64,000 nt of DNA from assembly GCA_049594615.1 (NCBI GenBank), contig JBMYJR010000010.1, forward strand, positions 1 to 64,000. The letters run 5' to 3'. The DNA comes from CAXPZW01 sp049594615 (GTDB lineage: Bacteria; Bacteroidota; Bacteroidia; Flavobacteriales_D; Sanyastnellaceae). The translations under genes and the position numbers were made by a program. Positions 16,818 to 25,256 of this stretch are shown here, one piece after another. Positions within the stretch are counted from its first letter, which is position 1. Every line of letters begins with the position of its first letter. The notes beneath the pieces are model-generated. The model did not search any database, was not told the origin of the DNA, and worked only from the letters and a program-made list of their open reading frames with translations.

Positions 16818-18046
16818 CTAGCGCAGTCGTTGAAGTACCCACGCACGAAACGTGGGGCTTGCAATGGTTTCGATCACCTCACCGCGGAAGGCTTCAATGA
16901 GCATTTTGCGTGCATTGATGTCTTGGATGCCGCGCGCTTTGAGGTAGAATACGGCTTCCTCATCAAACTGACCCGTCGTCGAGCCGTGTGAGCATTGCAC
17001 ATCGTCTGCATAAATCTCCAGCTCAGGCTTTGAGTTCATGGTGGCCTGGTCGCTCATCAAAATGTTGTTGTTCTGCTGGAAGGCATTGGTCAGTTGCGCA
17101 TCCTCGCGGACAAATACTTTGCCATTGAACACGCCGGTGGCTTGGTCCCAAATGATGCCTTTGTACAACTCGTTGCTCACGCAGTTGGGTACGCGGTGGT
17201 CCACCACAGTGGCGTTGTCCACATGCTCCTTGCCACGGGGGCTGTAGGTGCCAAACAGGTTGGTTTCGCAGCCCTGGCCGTTGATGGCAATGTGTAGGGT
17301 GTTCCGCACAAGCGTACCCGAGTTGGTGATGGTGCGGATGTGGAAGCGGCTGTCGCGGTCTTGGTCCACACGCTCGGTGCAGATCAAAAAGCCTGCGTCT
17401 TCTACCTCCTGGAATTTTTCGAGAGTCAACTCCGCGTTGGCACCTACCGAGCCCGAAAACAACGCGTTGGTAAAGTGCTTGCCCTCGCCGGCGCGGTGGA
17501 AGGTGGCAAACACTGTGGCCTTGGCGCTTTCTTCCACGTGCAATACGTGGTGGGGTTGCGCAATCACGTCTTCGCCGGTGGTCACATGCAGCAGGTGAAG
17601 GGGGTGCTCCAGCGATTGGCCTTTGGGCACGTGCAGGTGCACGCCGCCGGTGGTGTAAGCTGCGTTCAAGTTGTCAAACAACTGGCCTGCCGCCGGGGTG
17701 GGCAGCGATTCGGTGCTGTTGGTCAACAATTGGATGTAAGCGCCACTCTCTGTCGAGCTGAGCTCAGGGCGGAAGAAGCCGTTTACAAACACCGCAGTCA
17801 CCCCATCAAAGCCGGGAATGCGGAAAACGTCCACGTCGATCTCGGCCTGTTGGAAGCTCCACGCATTGCGCTCAATGCGCCCCAAACGGGTGTACTTCCA
17901 CGCCTCGGTGCGCGTGGTGGGAAAGGCCAAAGCGTCGAGTGCTTTTCGGGCTGCGCCACGGGCACCTTCAAGTGCTGGGATGGCCGGCAATTGCTGGTCG
18001 TCCCAAGAGGCCAAAAAGTCGGTAAGGGCAGATGCAGTCACCACAC

Positions 18047-18050
<4 letters not shown>
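16818..18050 (-). CDS. sufD: Fe-S cluster assembly scaffold protein SufD
   Basis: 410 residues. SufD pairs with SufB in the SufB-SufC2-SufD scaffold on which Fe-S clusters are built. The C-terminal beta-helix region shows the family signature: DVQCSHGSTTGQFDEEAVFYLKARGI near residues 355-380, including the conserved Cys and His of the SufB/D interface, then A..ML.EAFRGEVIE. An N-terminal helical region (SWDDQQLPAIP..., TEAWKYTRL) is also typical. The ATG overlaps the sufC stop by four bases (TCAT at 18047-18050 on the plus strand), so sufC and sufD are coupled. Confidence 0.96.
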
Positions 18051-18805
<755 letters not shown>

Positions 18806-18820
18806 GGTTTCCTTGCTTGC

Positions 18821-20269
18821 TTATCCAACGGATCCTTCGAGGCTGATGGCCAGCAGTTTCTGGGCCTCCACCGCGAATTCCATGGGCAGTTTGTTGAGTA
18901 CTTCTTTGGCGTAACCGTTCACAATCAGGCTGATGGCCTTCTCCTCGTCGATGCCGCGTTGCTTGCAGTAGAAGATCTGGTCCTCGCCAATTTTGCTGGT
19001 GGTGGCTTCATGCTCCACTTTGGCCGTGGGGTTGTTGACCTCGATGTACGGGAAGGTGTGCGCCCCGCAGCGGTCGGTCATCAAAAGCGAATCACACTGG
19101 CTGAAGTTGCGCGCGTTTTTGGCGCCCTTGCCAATCTGTACCAGTCCGCGGTACGAGTTTTGGCTCTTGCCCGCCGAAATGCCTTTGGAGATGATGGTCG
19201 AGTGCGTGTTGCGCCCGATGTGGATCATCTTGGTGCCGGTGTCGGCTTGCTGGTGGTTGTTGGTGACGGCCACCGAGTAGAATTCGCCGATGCTGCGGTC
19301 GCCTTTGAGGATGCAGCTGGGGTATTTCCAGGTAACTGCCGAGCCCGTTTCCACCTGGGTCCAAGAGATTTTGGAACCGGTTTCGCACAGCCCGCGTTTG
19401 GTCACGAAGTTGAACACGCCGCCTTTGCCGTCTTTGTCCCCAGGGTACCAGTTTTGAACGGTAGAGTATTTGATCTCTGCTCCATCCAGCGCAATGAGTT
19501 CCACCACTGCGGCGTGCAGCTGGTTCTCGTCACGTTGGGGTGCAGTGCAGCCTTCAAGGTAGCTGCAATAGCTGTCCTGGTCAGCCACCACCAAGGTGCG
19601 CTCAAATTGGCCGGTACCTGCCTCGTTGATGCGGAAGTAGGTGCTCAGCTCCATCGGGCAGCGCACGCCTTTGGGGATGTAGCAGAACGAACCGTCGGTA
19701 AACACCGCCGAGTTCAACGCTGCGTAAAAGTTGTCTTGTTTGGGCACCACAGAGCCGATGTACTTGCGCACGAGTTCGGGGTGTTCTTGGACGGCCTCAC
19801 TCATGGAACAGAAGATGATGCCGAGCTCGGCGAGCTTGTCCTTGAACGAGGTGGCCACCGATACTGAGTCCATCACAAAATCCACCGCTACACCGCTGAG
19901 GCGCTTCTGTTCTTCAAGGCTGATGCCGAGCTTGTCCATGGTGGCACGCAATTCGGGATCCACGTCGTCGAGGCTATCGAGCACTTGTTTCTTCTTCGGG
20001 GCTGAGTAATAGGAGATGGCCTGGAAATCAGGCTTGTCATATTGCACGTGCGCCCACTCCGGTTCGGTCATTGCAGACCAAATACGAAATGCGTCGAGGC
20101 GCCATTCGAGCAGCCACCCCGGCTCGTTCTTCTTAGAAGAGATGAGTCGGATGATGTCTTCGTTCAATCCCGGAGGGGCTTTGTCGGCTTCGATGTCGGT
20201 GTAAAAACCGAACTCATAGTCTTTGCCCGTGACCTCCTCCAAAATGGGGTCTTCGTCCTTGTAAGCCAT
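18821..20269 (-). CDS. sufB: Fe-S cluster assembly scaffold protein SufB
   Basis: 482 residues from ATG 20269 (MAYKDEDPILEEVTGKDYEFGF); an in-frame TTG two codons upstream is possible. SufB is the scaffold subunit on which the cluster forms. Typical segments: GFYTDIEADKAPPGLNEDIIRLISSKKNEP, FKDKLAELGIIFCSMSEAV, FSYIPKGVRCP-like FCYIPKGVRCPMELSTYFRIN, YLEGCTAPQRDENQLHAAVVELIA, GLCETGSKISWTQVETGSAVTWKYPSC, and C-terminal HEATTSKIGEDQIFYCKQRGI.EE.A. It follows sufA after a 50-bp gap that contains a small hairpin. Confidence 0.98.
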   Translation of the reverse strand: MAYKDEDPILEEVTGKDYEFGFYTDIEADKAPPGLNEDIIRLISSKKNEPGWLLEWRLDAFRIWSAMTEPEWAHVQYDKPDFQAISYYSAPKKKQVLDSLDDVDPELRATMDKLGISLEEQKRLSGVAVDFVMDSVSVATSFKDKLAELGIIFCSMSEAVQEHPELVRKYIGSVVPKQDNFYAALNSAVFTDGSFCYIPKGVRCPMELSTYFRINEAGTGQFERTLVVADQDSYCSYLEGCTAPQRDENQLHAAVVELIALDGAEIKYSTVQNWYPGDKDGKGGVFNFVTKRGLCETGSKISWTQVETGSAVTWKYPSCILKGDRSIGEFYSVAVTNNHQQADTGTKMIHIGRNTHSTIISKGISAGKSQNSYRGLVQIGKGAKNARNFSQCDSLLMTDRCGAHTFPYIEVNNPTAKVEHEATTSKIGEDQIFYCKQRGIDEEKAISLIVNGYAKEVLNKLPMEFAVEAQKLLAISLEGSVG

Positions 20270-20294
20270 ATTCAATTCGTACCCGGATTTACCG

Positions 20295-20309
20295 CTCCGA
20301 GCCGCGGAG
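20295..20309 (-). other. Small hairpin between sufA and sufB
   Basis: CTCCG-AGCCG-CGGAG, a 5-bp stem with a 5-nt loop in the 50-bp sufA-sufB gap. It could tune relative expression or mRNA stability; it is too short to call a terminator. Confidence 0.25.
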
Positions 20310-20319
20310 TTTCATCGCA

Positions 20320-20646
20320 TCAAATCGAAAACGACTCGCCGCACCCGCAGGTGCGGTTGGCGTTGGGGTTGTTGAACACAAAGCCCTTACCGTTAAGCCC
20401 GCCGCTGTATTCCAGCGTTGTGCCTACCAAGTAGAGGAAGCTCTTTTTGTCTACAACCACGGTTACACCGTTGTCTTCGAATGCCTGGTCGCCGTCTTGG
20501 CGTTGGGTGTCAAAAATGAGCTCGTACATGAGCCCTGAACACCCGCCGCCCTTGACGCCCACGCGTACAAAGGCGTCCTCGGGATGCCCTTCGGTCCGAA
20601 TCAACTCGGCCACTTGCGTTCGTGCGCTGTCTGCAACTTTGATCAT
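20320..20646 (-). CDS. sufA: A-type Fe-S carrier protein, SufA/IscA/ErpA family
   Basis: 108 residues from ATG 20646 (MIKVADSARTQVAELI), the usual A-type length. It carries the three invariant cysteines in the pattern GGGCSG ... CGCGESF. A-type proteins receive clusters from the SufBCD scaffold and pass them to apo-enzymes. It is the first gene of the suf operon here. The frame extends to 20703, but that would begin inside the operator and promoter, so the shorter start is chosen. I use sufA from position in the operon; by sequence alone IscA or ErpA would fit as well. Confidence 0.92.
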   Translation of the reverse strand: MIKVADSARTQVAELIRTEGHPEDAFVRVGVKGGGCSGLMYELIFDTQRQDGDQAFEDNGVTVVVDKKSFLYLVGTTLEYSGGLNGKGFVFNNPNANRTCGCGESFSI

Positions 20647-20662
20647 GCGGTTTGTCTTGATT

Positions 20663-20678
20663 AACAGCTTTCGCTGTT
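20663..20678 (-). other. GNRA-capped hairpin in the sufA 5' leader
   Basis: On the transcript: AACAGC-GAAA-GCUGUU, six pairs closed by a GAAA tetraloop, 16 nt upstream of the sufA ATG. It could stabilise the leader or be a regulatory structure. Confidence 0.4.
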
Positions 20679-20686
20679 TGAGGTTG

Positions 20687-20694
20687 CAAAAGTA
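20687..20694 (-). promoter_or_regulatory. Promoter -7 element of the suf operon
   Basis: TACTTTTG on the minus strand, an exact TAnnTTTG match, 40 bp upstream of the sufA ATG. A dyad operator candidate begins 8 bp further upstream. Confidence 0.6.
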
Positions 20695-20702
20695 CCCAAT
20701 CA

Positions 20703-20721
20703 ATTTAGATGTCTTCTAAAT
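20703..20721. promoter_or_regulatory. 19-bp dyad, probable operator of the sufABCD operon
   Basis: ATTTAGATGTCTTCTAAAT: perfect 7-bp arms around a 5-bp centre. It occupies the space between the expected -33 and -7 elements of the suf promoter, where a bound regulator would block polymerase. The 19-bp dyad size is typical of Fur/DtxR/MntR-type sites. The sequence does not match the classical Fur box closely, and the regulator is unknown. Confidence 0.5.
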
Positions 20722-20751
20722 AAGATGCTCAAATTCCCGCTATTCGTGGGC

Positions 20752-20779
20752 TTTGTCCTGACAAGGCGTGTTAAATTTG
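20752..20779 (+). promoter_or_regulatory. Promoter of thiL, predicted leaderless
   Basis: TTTG (20752-20755) and TAAATTTG (20772-20779) are separated by 16 bp and match both halves of the Bacteroidota promoter. The -7 element ends only 4 bp before the ATG, so transcription should start at or next to the start codon. Confidence 0.6.
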
Positions 20780-20783
20780 CGCC

Positions 20784-21827
20784 ATGCAAGACCCCCAATC
20801 ACGCACCGAAATCTCCCAACTCGGGGAATTTGGCCTCATCGAGCGCCTCACAGCAGGCTTCGAACCCAAGCTCAGCAACACCTGGAAAGGCATTGGCGAC
20901 GACGCCGCAGGCATTTCCGTAGGCGAGCAAGTTGTCCTCACCTCCACCGACCTGCTGACCGAAGGTGTGCACTTTGACCTCAGTTACACCCCGCTCAAAC
21001 ACTTGGGCTACAAAGCCGTCATGGTGAACCTCTCGGACATCGCAGCCATGAACGCCATTCCAGATCACATCTTGGTGAGTCTGGCGGTGAGCAACCGGTT
21101 TTCTGTTGAAGCGTTGGAAGAGTTGTACGACGGCATACGCCTGGCCTGCGACTTGTACAACATCGACCTGATCGGTGGTGACACCACCTCATCGCTCTCG
21201 GGCCTGACCATTTCGGTGACTGCTTTTGGCATTGCCCCTGAAAAGCGCATTTCCTCACGTTTGGGTGCCAACGAAGGCGACCTGTTGGTGGTCTCGGGGG
21301 ATTTGGGTGCAGCTTACATGGGCCTGCAGCTGCTGGAACGCGAAAAGCAAGTATTTGAAGCCGCCCCGCAAGCCCAACCCAAACTCGAAGGAGCCGACTA
21401 CCAACTCGAACGCCAACTCAAGCCCGAAGCCCGGGTAGACGTGGTGCGCAAACTGCGTGAATTGGATTTGGTGCCCACCTCCATGATCGACATCAGCGAC
21501 GGGTTGGCCTCCGAGATTTTCCACCTGACCTCTACCAACCACTTGGGGTGCCAATTGTACGAAGAGAAGATTCCGATTGATAAGTCCACCTACGACTTGG
21601 CGCGCGAGTTCAACCTGGACCCCACGGTCTGTGCGCTGAGCGGCGGTGAGGATTACGAATTGCTGTTCACCATCCCCCAAGCCGATTTCGACAAAGTCAA
21701 GAACCACCCAGATTTCAGCGTGATCGGCCACATGACCGACGCCAAATCAGGCAACCAACTGGTCACCAAAAGCGGGGTTCAAACCCCACTCACGGCCCAA
21801 GGCTGGGACGGGTTGAAGACTTCCTGA
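20784..21827 (+). CDS. thiL: Thiamine-phosphate kinase
   Basis: 347 residues. ThiL phosphorylates thiamine monophosphate to the cofactor thiamine diphosphate. Typical features: ISQLGEFGLIERL at the N-terminus, GIGDDAAGI metal/ATP motif, STDLLTEGVHFDLSYTPLKHLGYKA, NLSDIAAMNAIP, LIGGDTTSS, VSGDLGAAYMGLQ, MIDISDGLASE and LSGGEDYELLFT. The C-terminus is conventional. It stands alone, divergent from the suf operon, and ends one base before the convergent stop of the next gene. Confidence 0.97.
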   Translation: MQDPQSRTEISQLGEFGLIERLTAGFEPKLSNTWKGIGDDAAGISVGEQVVLTSTDLLTEGVHFDLSYTPLKHLGYKAVMVNLSDIAAMNAIPDHILVSLAVSNRFSVEALEELYDGIRLACDLYNIDLIGGDTTSSLSGLTISVTAFGIAPEKRISSRLGANEGDLLVVSGDLGAAYMGLQLLEREKQVFEAAPQAQPKLEGADYQLERQLKPEARVDVVRKLRELDLVPTSMIDISDGLASEIFHLTSTNHLGCQLYEEKIPIDKSTYDLAREFNLDPTVCALSGGEDYELLFTIPQADFDKVKNHPDFSVIGHMTDAKSGNQLVTKSGVQTPLTAQGWDGLKTS

Positions 21828-21828
21828 A

Positions 21829-23535
21829 TTACTTGATGACACGCAGCACCGCTTGCTGACCATCGGTGGTCAACACGCGCAAGGTGTAAACCCCTGAGCT
21901 CCAAGCGCTGCTGTCCAGTACAGTCTGGTTGCGCACGCTGGTGACCAACTGACCGCTTGAGGCGAGCACGTCCACCTGAGCCACAGGGCGGTCCGCAGTG
22001 AGCAGAAGCAGGTCTTTGATCGGGTTCGGGTACGCAGCGATTTGCGGCAATAAGGCTTCTTCGATGCCCACTGAGTTTTCGTCTACATACGGATCGGTAC
22101 CGTCAATGATCTCTTGGTTGTCGCAGGTGCCGTCGCCGTCGGTATCGGTGTCGTCAGGATCGCACGGGTCCTCGGGATCAGTGCCGTCCAAGTCCTCCTC
22201 TACGTCGCAGTAGCCGTCTTGGTCGGTGTCGGTGTTGTCTGGGTCGCAGGCATCTGCCGGGCCCCAGCCGTTTTGGATCTCCAACAGGTTGCAGTACCCG
22301 TCGCCATCGGAGTCGATAAAGTCGGGATCGCAGGGGTCTTCAGGGTCGTTGCCCTGCACCAACTCCAAGTTGTCGCAATAGCCATCGCCGTCGGTATCTT
22401 CGCCTAACGGATCGCAGGGATCCAGGGGCTCGCTGCCGTTCAGCAGTTCGTACATGTCACAGAGCCCGTCACCATCGGTATCGGTGCCGTCTGGGTCGCA
22501 CGGATCATCGGGGTTGGTGCCGTCCTCGGCTTCCTGCGCATCGCAAATGCCATCGCCATCAGAATCGGTAGGGTCTTGCTCGCAAGGGGGGATGTCCACT
22601 TCTGCATCCTCGAAATCACAGATGCCGTCGAGGTCAACATCCACAAAAGGATCACACGGATCGTAGGGGTCCGTACCTTGGTTTTCTTCCAAATTGTCGC
22701 ATAGGCCGTCGTCGTCGCTGTCGCCGCCGTTGGGGTCGCACGGATCAAAAGGGTCGGTGCCTATAAATTCTTCGCGGATGTTGCAGATGTCGTCGTTGTC
22801 GCTGTCCGCCTGCTCGGCAAGCGAAATCAGGTTGGTCCAGTTGTTTGTATCGTTCAGGTAGTTGTTCATGAACGGCTCGGTCAGGATCACGTTGCCCGCG
22901 CAATCCAACACCACCATCGCAAACGGAGCTTGGAACACCTCTACCAATACGCTGTTGTCGGGGTTGTCCATATAGAGCTCGTCCCACGGGTAGGTGAACG
23001 TATACGAAGGATTGTTGCCAAAGAAAACCAACTCCTGGGCAAGCAACTGGCGCTCGCCATAGGTTTGGTGGGAGAAGATGGAGTCCCCGTCCAATGAGAG
23101 GAACACTGTACCCGTGCAGTTGCTCGGGCAGTTTTCTACATCTGCAGGGTGGGCTTCGTCCACATAAATGGGCACCCAATTGAACTGGTCGCCGAACTCC
23201 TCTATGAAATTCACTGTGCCTGGACTCTGGTTGGGATCGAACCCTTGGATCACACGAACACAAGACTGCGACATCGACACCAAGATGGTGTATTTGTCAG
23301 GGCGCAGTTCGTTATACAACGTGGTAGGGTTCCCATTTAGATCATAAACAGTGAAGTCTGGACAGAGGTCTCCGGGCTGAACACCGCCAGTGAAATCGTT
23401 GGCTTCGCCCATGTACGGAAGGTCGTCAATGAGGGTCTCTGGACCCGGCAGCGTATCCCAACCCAAATAATCTTGAGCCGCGAACGGCAGGCACAGCAAG
23501 GCGCACAGCGCCGCTGTAAGAATAGGTTTCAACAT
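21829..23535 (-). CDS. Secreted redoxin/deiodinase-like protein with thrombospondin type 3 repeats and T9SS domain
   Basis: 568 residues from ATG 23535 with signal peptide MLKPILTAALCALLCLPFAAQ. Residues ~40-210 look like a thioredoxin-fold redoxin: GDLCPDFTVYDLNGN, YTILVSMSQSCVRV, FIEEFGDQFNWVPIYVDEAHPADV. The last segment resembles iodothyronine deiodinases (IYIEEAHASDGW). There is no CxxC pair, and the position of the catalytic Sec/Cys appears to be Arg. Residues ~250-480 hold about nine calcium-binding TSP3 repeats (D.DGDG.CD..E...GT.P.DPCDP). The C-terminus (~490-568; AYPNPIKDLLLL, SSGVYTLRV) is a type A T9SS sorting domain. It is likely exported to the cell surface or medium; activity is unknown. 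Confidence 0.88.
   Translation of the reverse strand: MLKPILTAALCALLCLPFAAQDYLGWDTLPGPETLIDDLPYMGEANDFTGGVQPGDLCPDFTVYDLNGNPTTLYNELRPDKYTILVSMSQSCVRVIQGFDPNQSPGTVNFIEEFGDQFNWVPIYVDEAHPADVENCPSNCTGTVFLSLDGDSIFSHQTYGERQLLAQELVFFGNNPSYTFTYPWDELYMDNPDNSVLVEVFQAPFAMVVLDCAGNVILTEPFMNNYLNDTNNWTNLISLAEQADSDNDDICNIREEFIGTDPFDPCDPNGGDSDDDGLCDNLEENQGTDPYDPCDPFVDVDLDGICDFEDAEVDIPPCEQDPTDSDGDGICDAQEAEDGTNPDDPCDPDGTDTDGDGLCDMYELLNGSEPLDPCDPLGEDTDGDGYCDNLELVQGNDPEDPCDPDFIDSDGDGYCNLLEIQNGWGPADACDPDNTDTDQDGYCDVEEDLDGTDPEDPCDPDDTDTDGDGTCDNQEIIDGTDPYVDENSVGIEEALLPQIAAYPNPIKDLLLLTADRPVAQVDVLASSGQLVTSVRNQTVLDSSAWSSGVYTLRVLTTDGQQAVLRVIK
22078..22810 (-). repeat. Array of TSP3-type Asp-rich repeats
   Basis: About nine degenerate repeats of ~75 bp encoding the D.DGDG.CDN.E...GTDP.DPCDP motif within the 21829 gene. 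The DNA copies share GATCGCAC/GGGTC-type blocks, so homologous slippage is possible. Confidence 0.8.
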
Positions 23536-23557
23536 AACTTGCAGGTTTGTCGGGAAA

Positions 23558-23576
23558 CAATATCTACAAGATATTG
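23558..23576. promoter_or_regulatory. 19-bp perfect dyad upstream of the TSP3 gene
   Basis: CAATATCTACAAGATATTG: 8-bp arms, 3-bp centre. On the minus strand it covers TATCTTG, which has a TTG 17 bp upstream, so it overlaps a plausible -7 element. It is either an operator or a leader hairpin. Confidence 0.4.
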
Positions 23577-23638
23577 ACACAGTGCAAAGTCAATTGTTCA
23601 AAAAGTTCAAGCCTTTTCCGTTCAGCACTCCAAGAATA

Positions 23639-25165
23639 TTATGCGCGCTGAGTATTTAAGCGGGCAGCCGCGCCTTCGGCCCAGGTAAGGAAGTCGAAAT
23701 ACTCAAAGGCGTGCTTCTCGAACGCATCGTCGCGCAAAGGACGCAGGGCTTTCGCGAGCTCTCCGTAACGCTCAGCGTCGGTGAAGGATTTGCGCTTGCG
23801 CAACAGGTCGTTGACAAACTCCAGAAAGATGGTTTCGAAGCGGTACACCTTGTTTCGGGTTTCCAAGTAGCGCTTGGTACTGCGAATGGTGTATTGCAAC
23901 AGGCTTTTGTTGCCCAACTCCAAGTGCACGATCAGGTTCAACAACTGGGCCATGCAGTGGATGTCCTGGGTCTTGTCAATGTCGATGTTGTTCAGCAACA
24001 TGTTGGTCCACTTGAGCGACTCGTTGTAGTGCTCTTGGTAGAAGTACAACACAGAAATGTTGAAGTAGAAAAACGCCTTGCGCACCGAGCTGAGCTTCTT
24101 GTCAAAGCGAATCAGTCCCTCTTCAATTTCGGTTACGACAGCGCCGGCGGCTTCAAAATCTCGGGCTGCCGTGTACAGTGAGAGCTCGGTACTCTTGATG
24201 AAGGAGAACATGCGGATTTCCCGGTCCTGGGTCATCACCGGTTCCAGCTCAGACGGCAAGCTCTTCATGCGCTCGAGCATCTCCAAGGCTTCATCGGTCT
24301 TGCCCAATTGGGAAGCGACAAAAATGGCATTGGTCAACACCGACAAGTAAATGTTGGGCTCTTCGCGGAACAGGTGCGGTTGCTGCTCGATCAATTCCAG
24401 GTTGCGTCGCAAGTGGGGGTAGCACTCGGCGTACGAACCAATGCCATAGTAATAGGCGCTGTTGAGGTGGTTCAACAGGTATCGATTCTCGGCCACCATT
24501 TCTTCCTCTGGAATCTCCAGCACAAACTCTTCGAGGATCTTGCCAAAGCGCTCCTGCTCCTCAGCCGAGCGCGACTTGCCCTTGACGTACAAGTGCTGGA
24601 ACATGCGGCTCTTCATATACCACAGCTCGTTGAAACGCTCCAGTTTGCGGTTCAACAACCGGTCGTCCTCGCGGATTTGCTCGATGGATTCAGGGGAGAT
24701 GCCCTCGTAATTGTCCTTTTCCATCAAGCGTTTTTCCCACTTGCGGATCTCAATCTGGGTGGTGATTTTTTCGTGCTTGATGGCCGTCTTGCGTGCGCTG
24801 TTCAGGAGCTTTTGACTTTGCGCATAGAGACTCTTGTTGTACAAGATTTCAGCGCAGTGCAACTGGCGCTTGAGCTGTGCTTCAACCGAGCTGTTCGCAT
24901 GGTACGCATCCAAGCTCTTGAGGATGGCGTTGTACAACCGGCTTTTGGCAATCGAGAAGCGCTTGACAAACGGTTCGTTCCTGAACTTTTTGAGCAGCTT
25001 GGCCTCGTCGAATTCGCTTTGGCGGTCAATGGCATCGAACAGCACCAAGTAATTGTTCTGGTCCCCAATCACATGCCTAGAAGAGAAGACTTTGAAGTAA
25101 CGCTTCTCGGGCTTAGTGAGTGACTTAATGAGTCTGTGGAGCGAGTCGGAGGCTTTGTTAGACAT
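23639..25165 (-). CDS. Conserved Bacteroidota protein of unknown function, all-helical
   Basis: 508 residues with no signal peptide or membrane segment. The N-terminus (LIKSLTKPEKRYFKVFSSRH...YLVLFDAID) is a pattern I recognise from uncharacterised Bacteroidota proteins. The remainder is helix-rich with repeated ~35-40-residue helical pairs that look TPR-like (for example KSLYAQSQKLLNSARKTAIKHEK, LGKTDEALEMLERMKSLP, VLYFYQEHYNESLKWTNMLL). The sequence suggests a cytoplasmic helical-repeat scaffold. A possible promoter is TTTTG then TACGTTTC in the 91-bp gap before uvrC. No function can be assigned. Confidence 0.82.
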   Translation of the reverse strand: MSNKASDSLHRLIKSLTKPEKRYFKVFSSRHVIGDQNNYLVLFDAIDRQSEFDEAKLLKKFRNEPFVKRFSIAKSRLYNAILKSLDAYHANSSVEAQLKRQLHCAEILYNKSLYAQSQKLLNSARKTAIKHEKITTQIEIRKWEKRLMEKDNYEGISPESIEQIREDDRLLNRKLERFNELWYMKSRMFQHLYVKGKSRSAEEQERFGKILEEFVLEIPEEEMVAENRYLLNHLNSAYYYGIGSYAECYPHLRRNLELIEQQPHLFREEPNIYLSVLTNAIFVASQLGKTDEALEMLERMKSLPSELEPVMTQDREIRMFSFIKSTELSLYTAARDFEAAGAVVTEIEEGLIRFDKKLSSVRKAFFYFNISVLYFYQEHYNESLKWTNMLLNNIDIDKTQDIHCMAQLLNLIVHLELGNKSLLQYTIRSTKRYLETRNKVYRFETIFLEFVNDLLRKRKSFTDAERYGELAKALRPLRDDAFEKHAFEYFDFLTWAEGAAARLNTQRA

Positions 25166-25256
25166 GGCAGAATTCTTTGAGGTATAACGCTATTAGAAAC
25201 GTAATTATTTACCCTTAAAAAAGCCAAAATATCACACCCAATAGGCGCGTAGAAAA

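Noticed and set aside
22078..22810. Repeated DNA that might be a tandem array outside a gene
   Set aside because: Falls fully within one open reading frame and matches TSP3 protein repeats.
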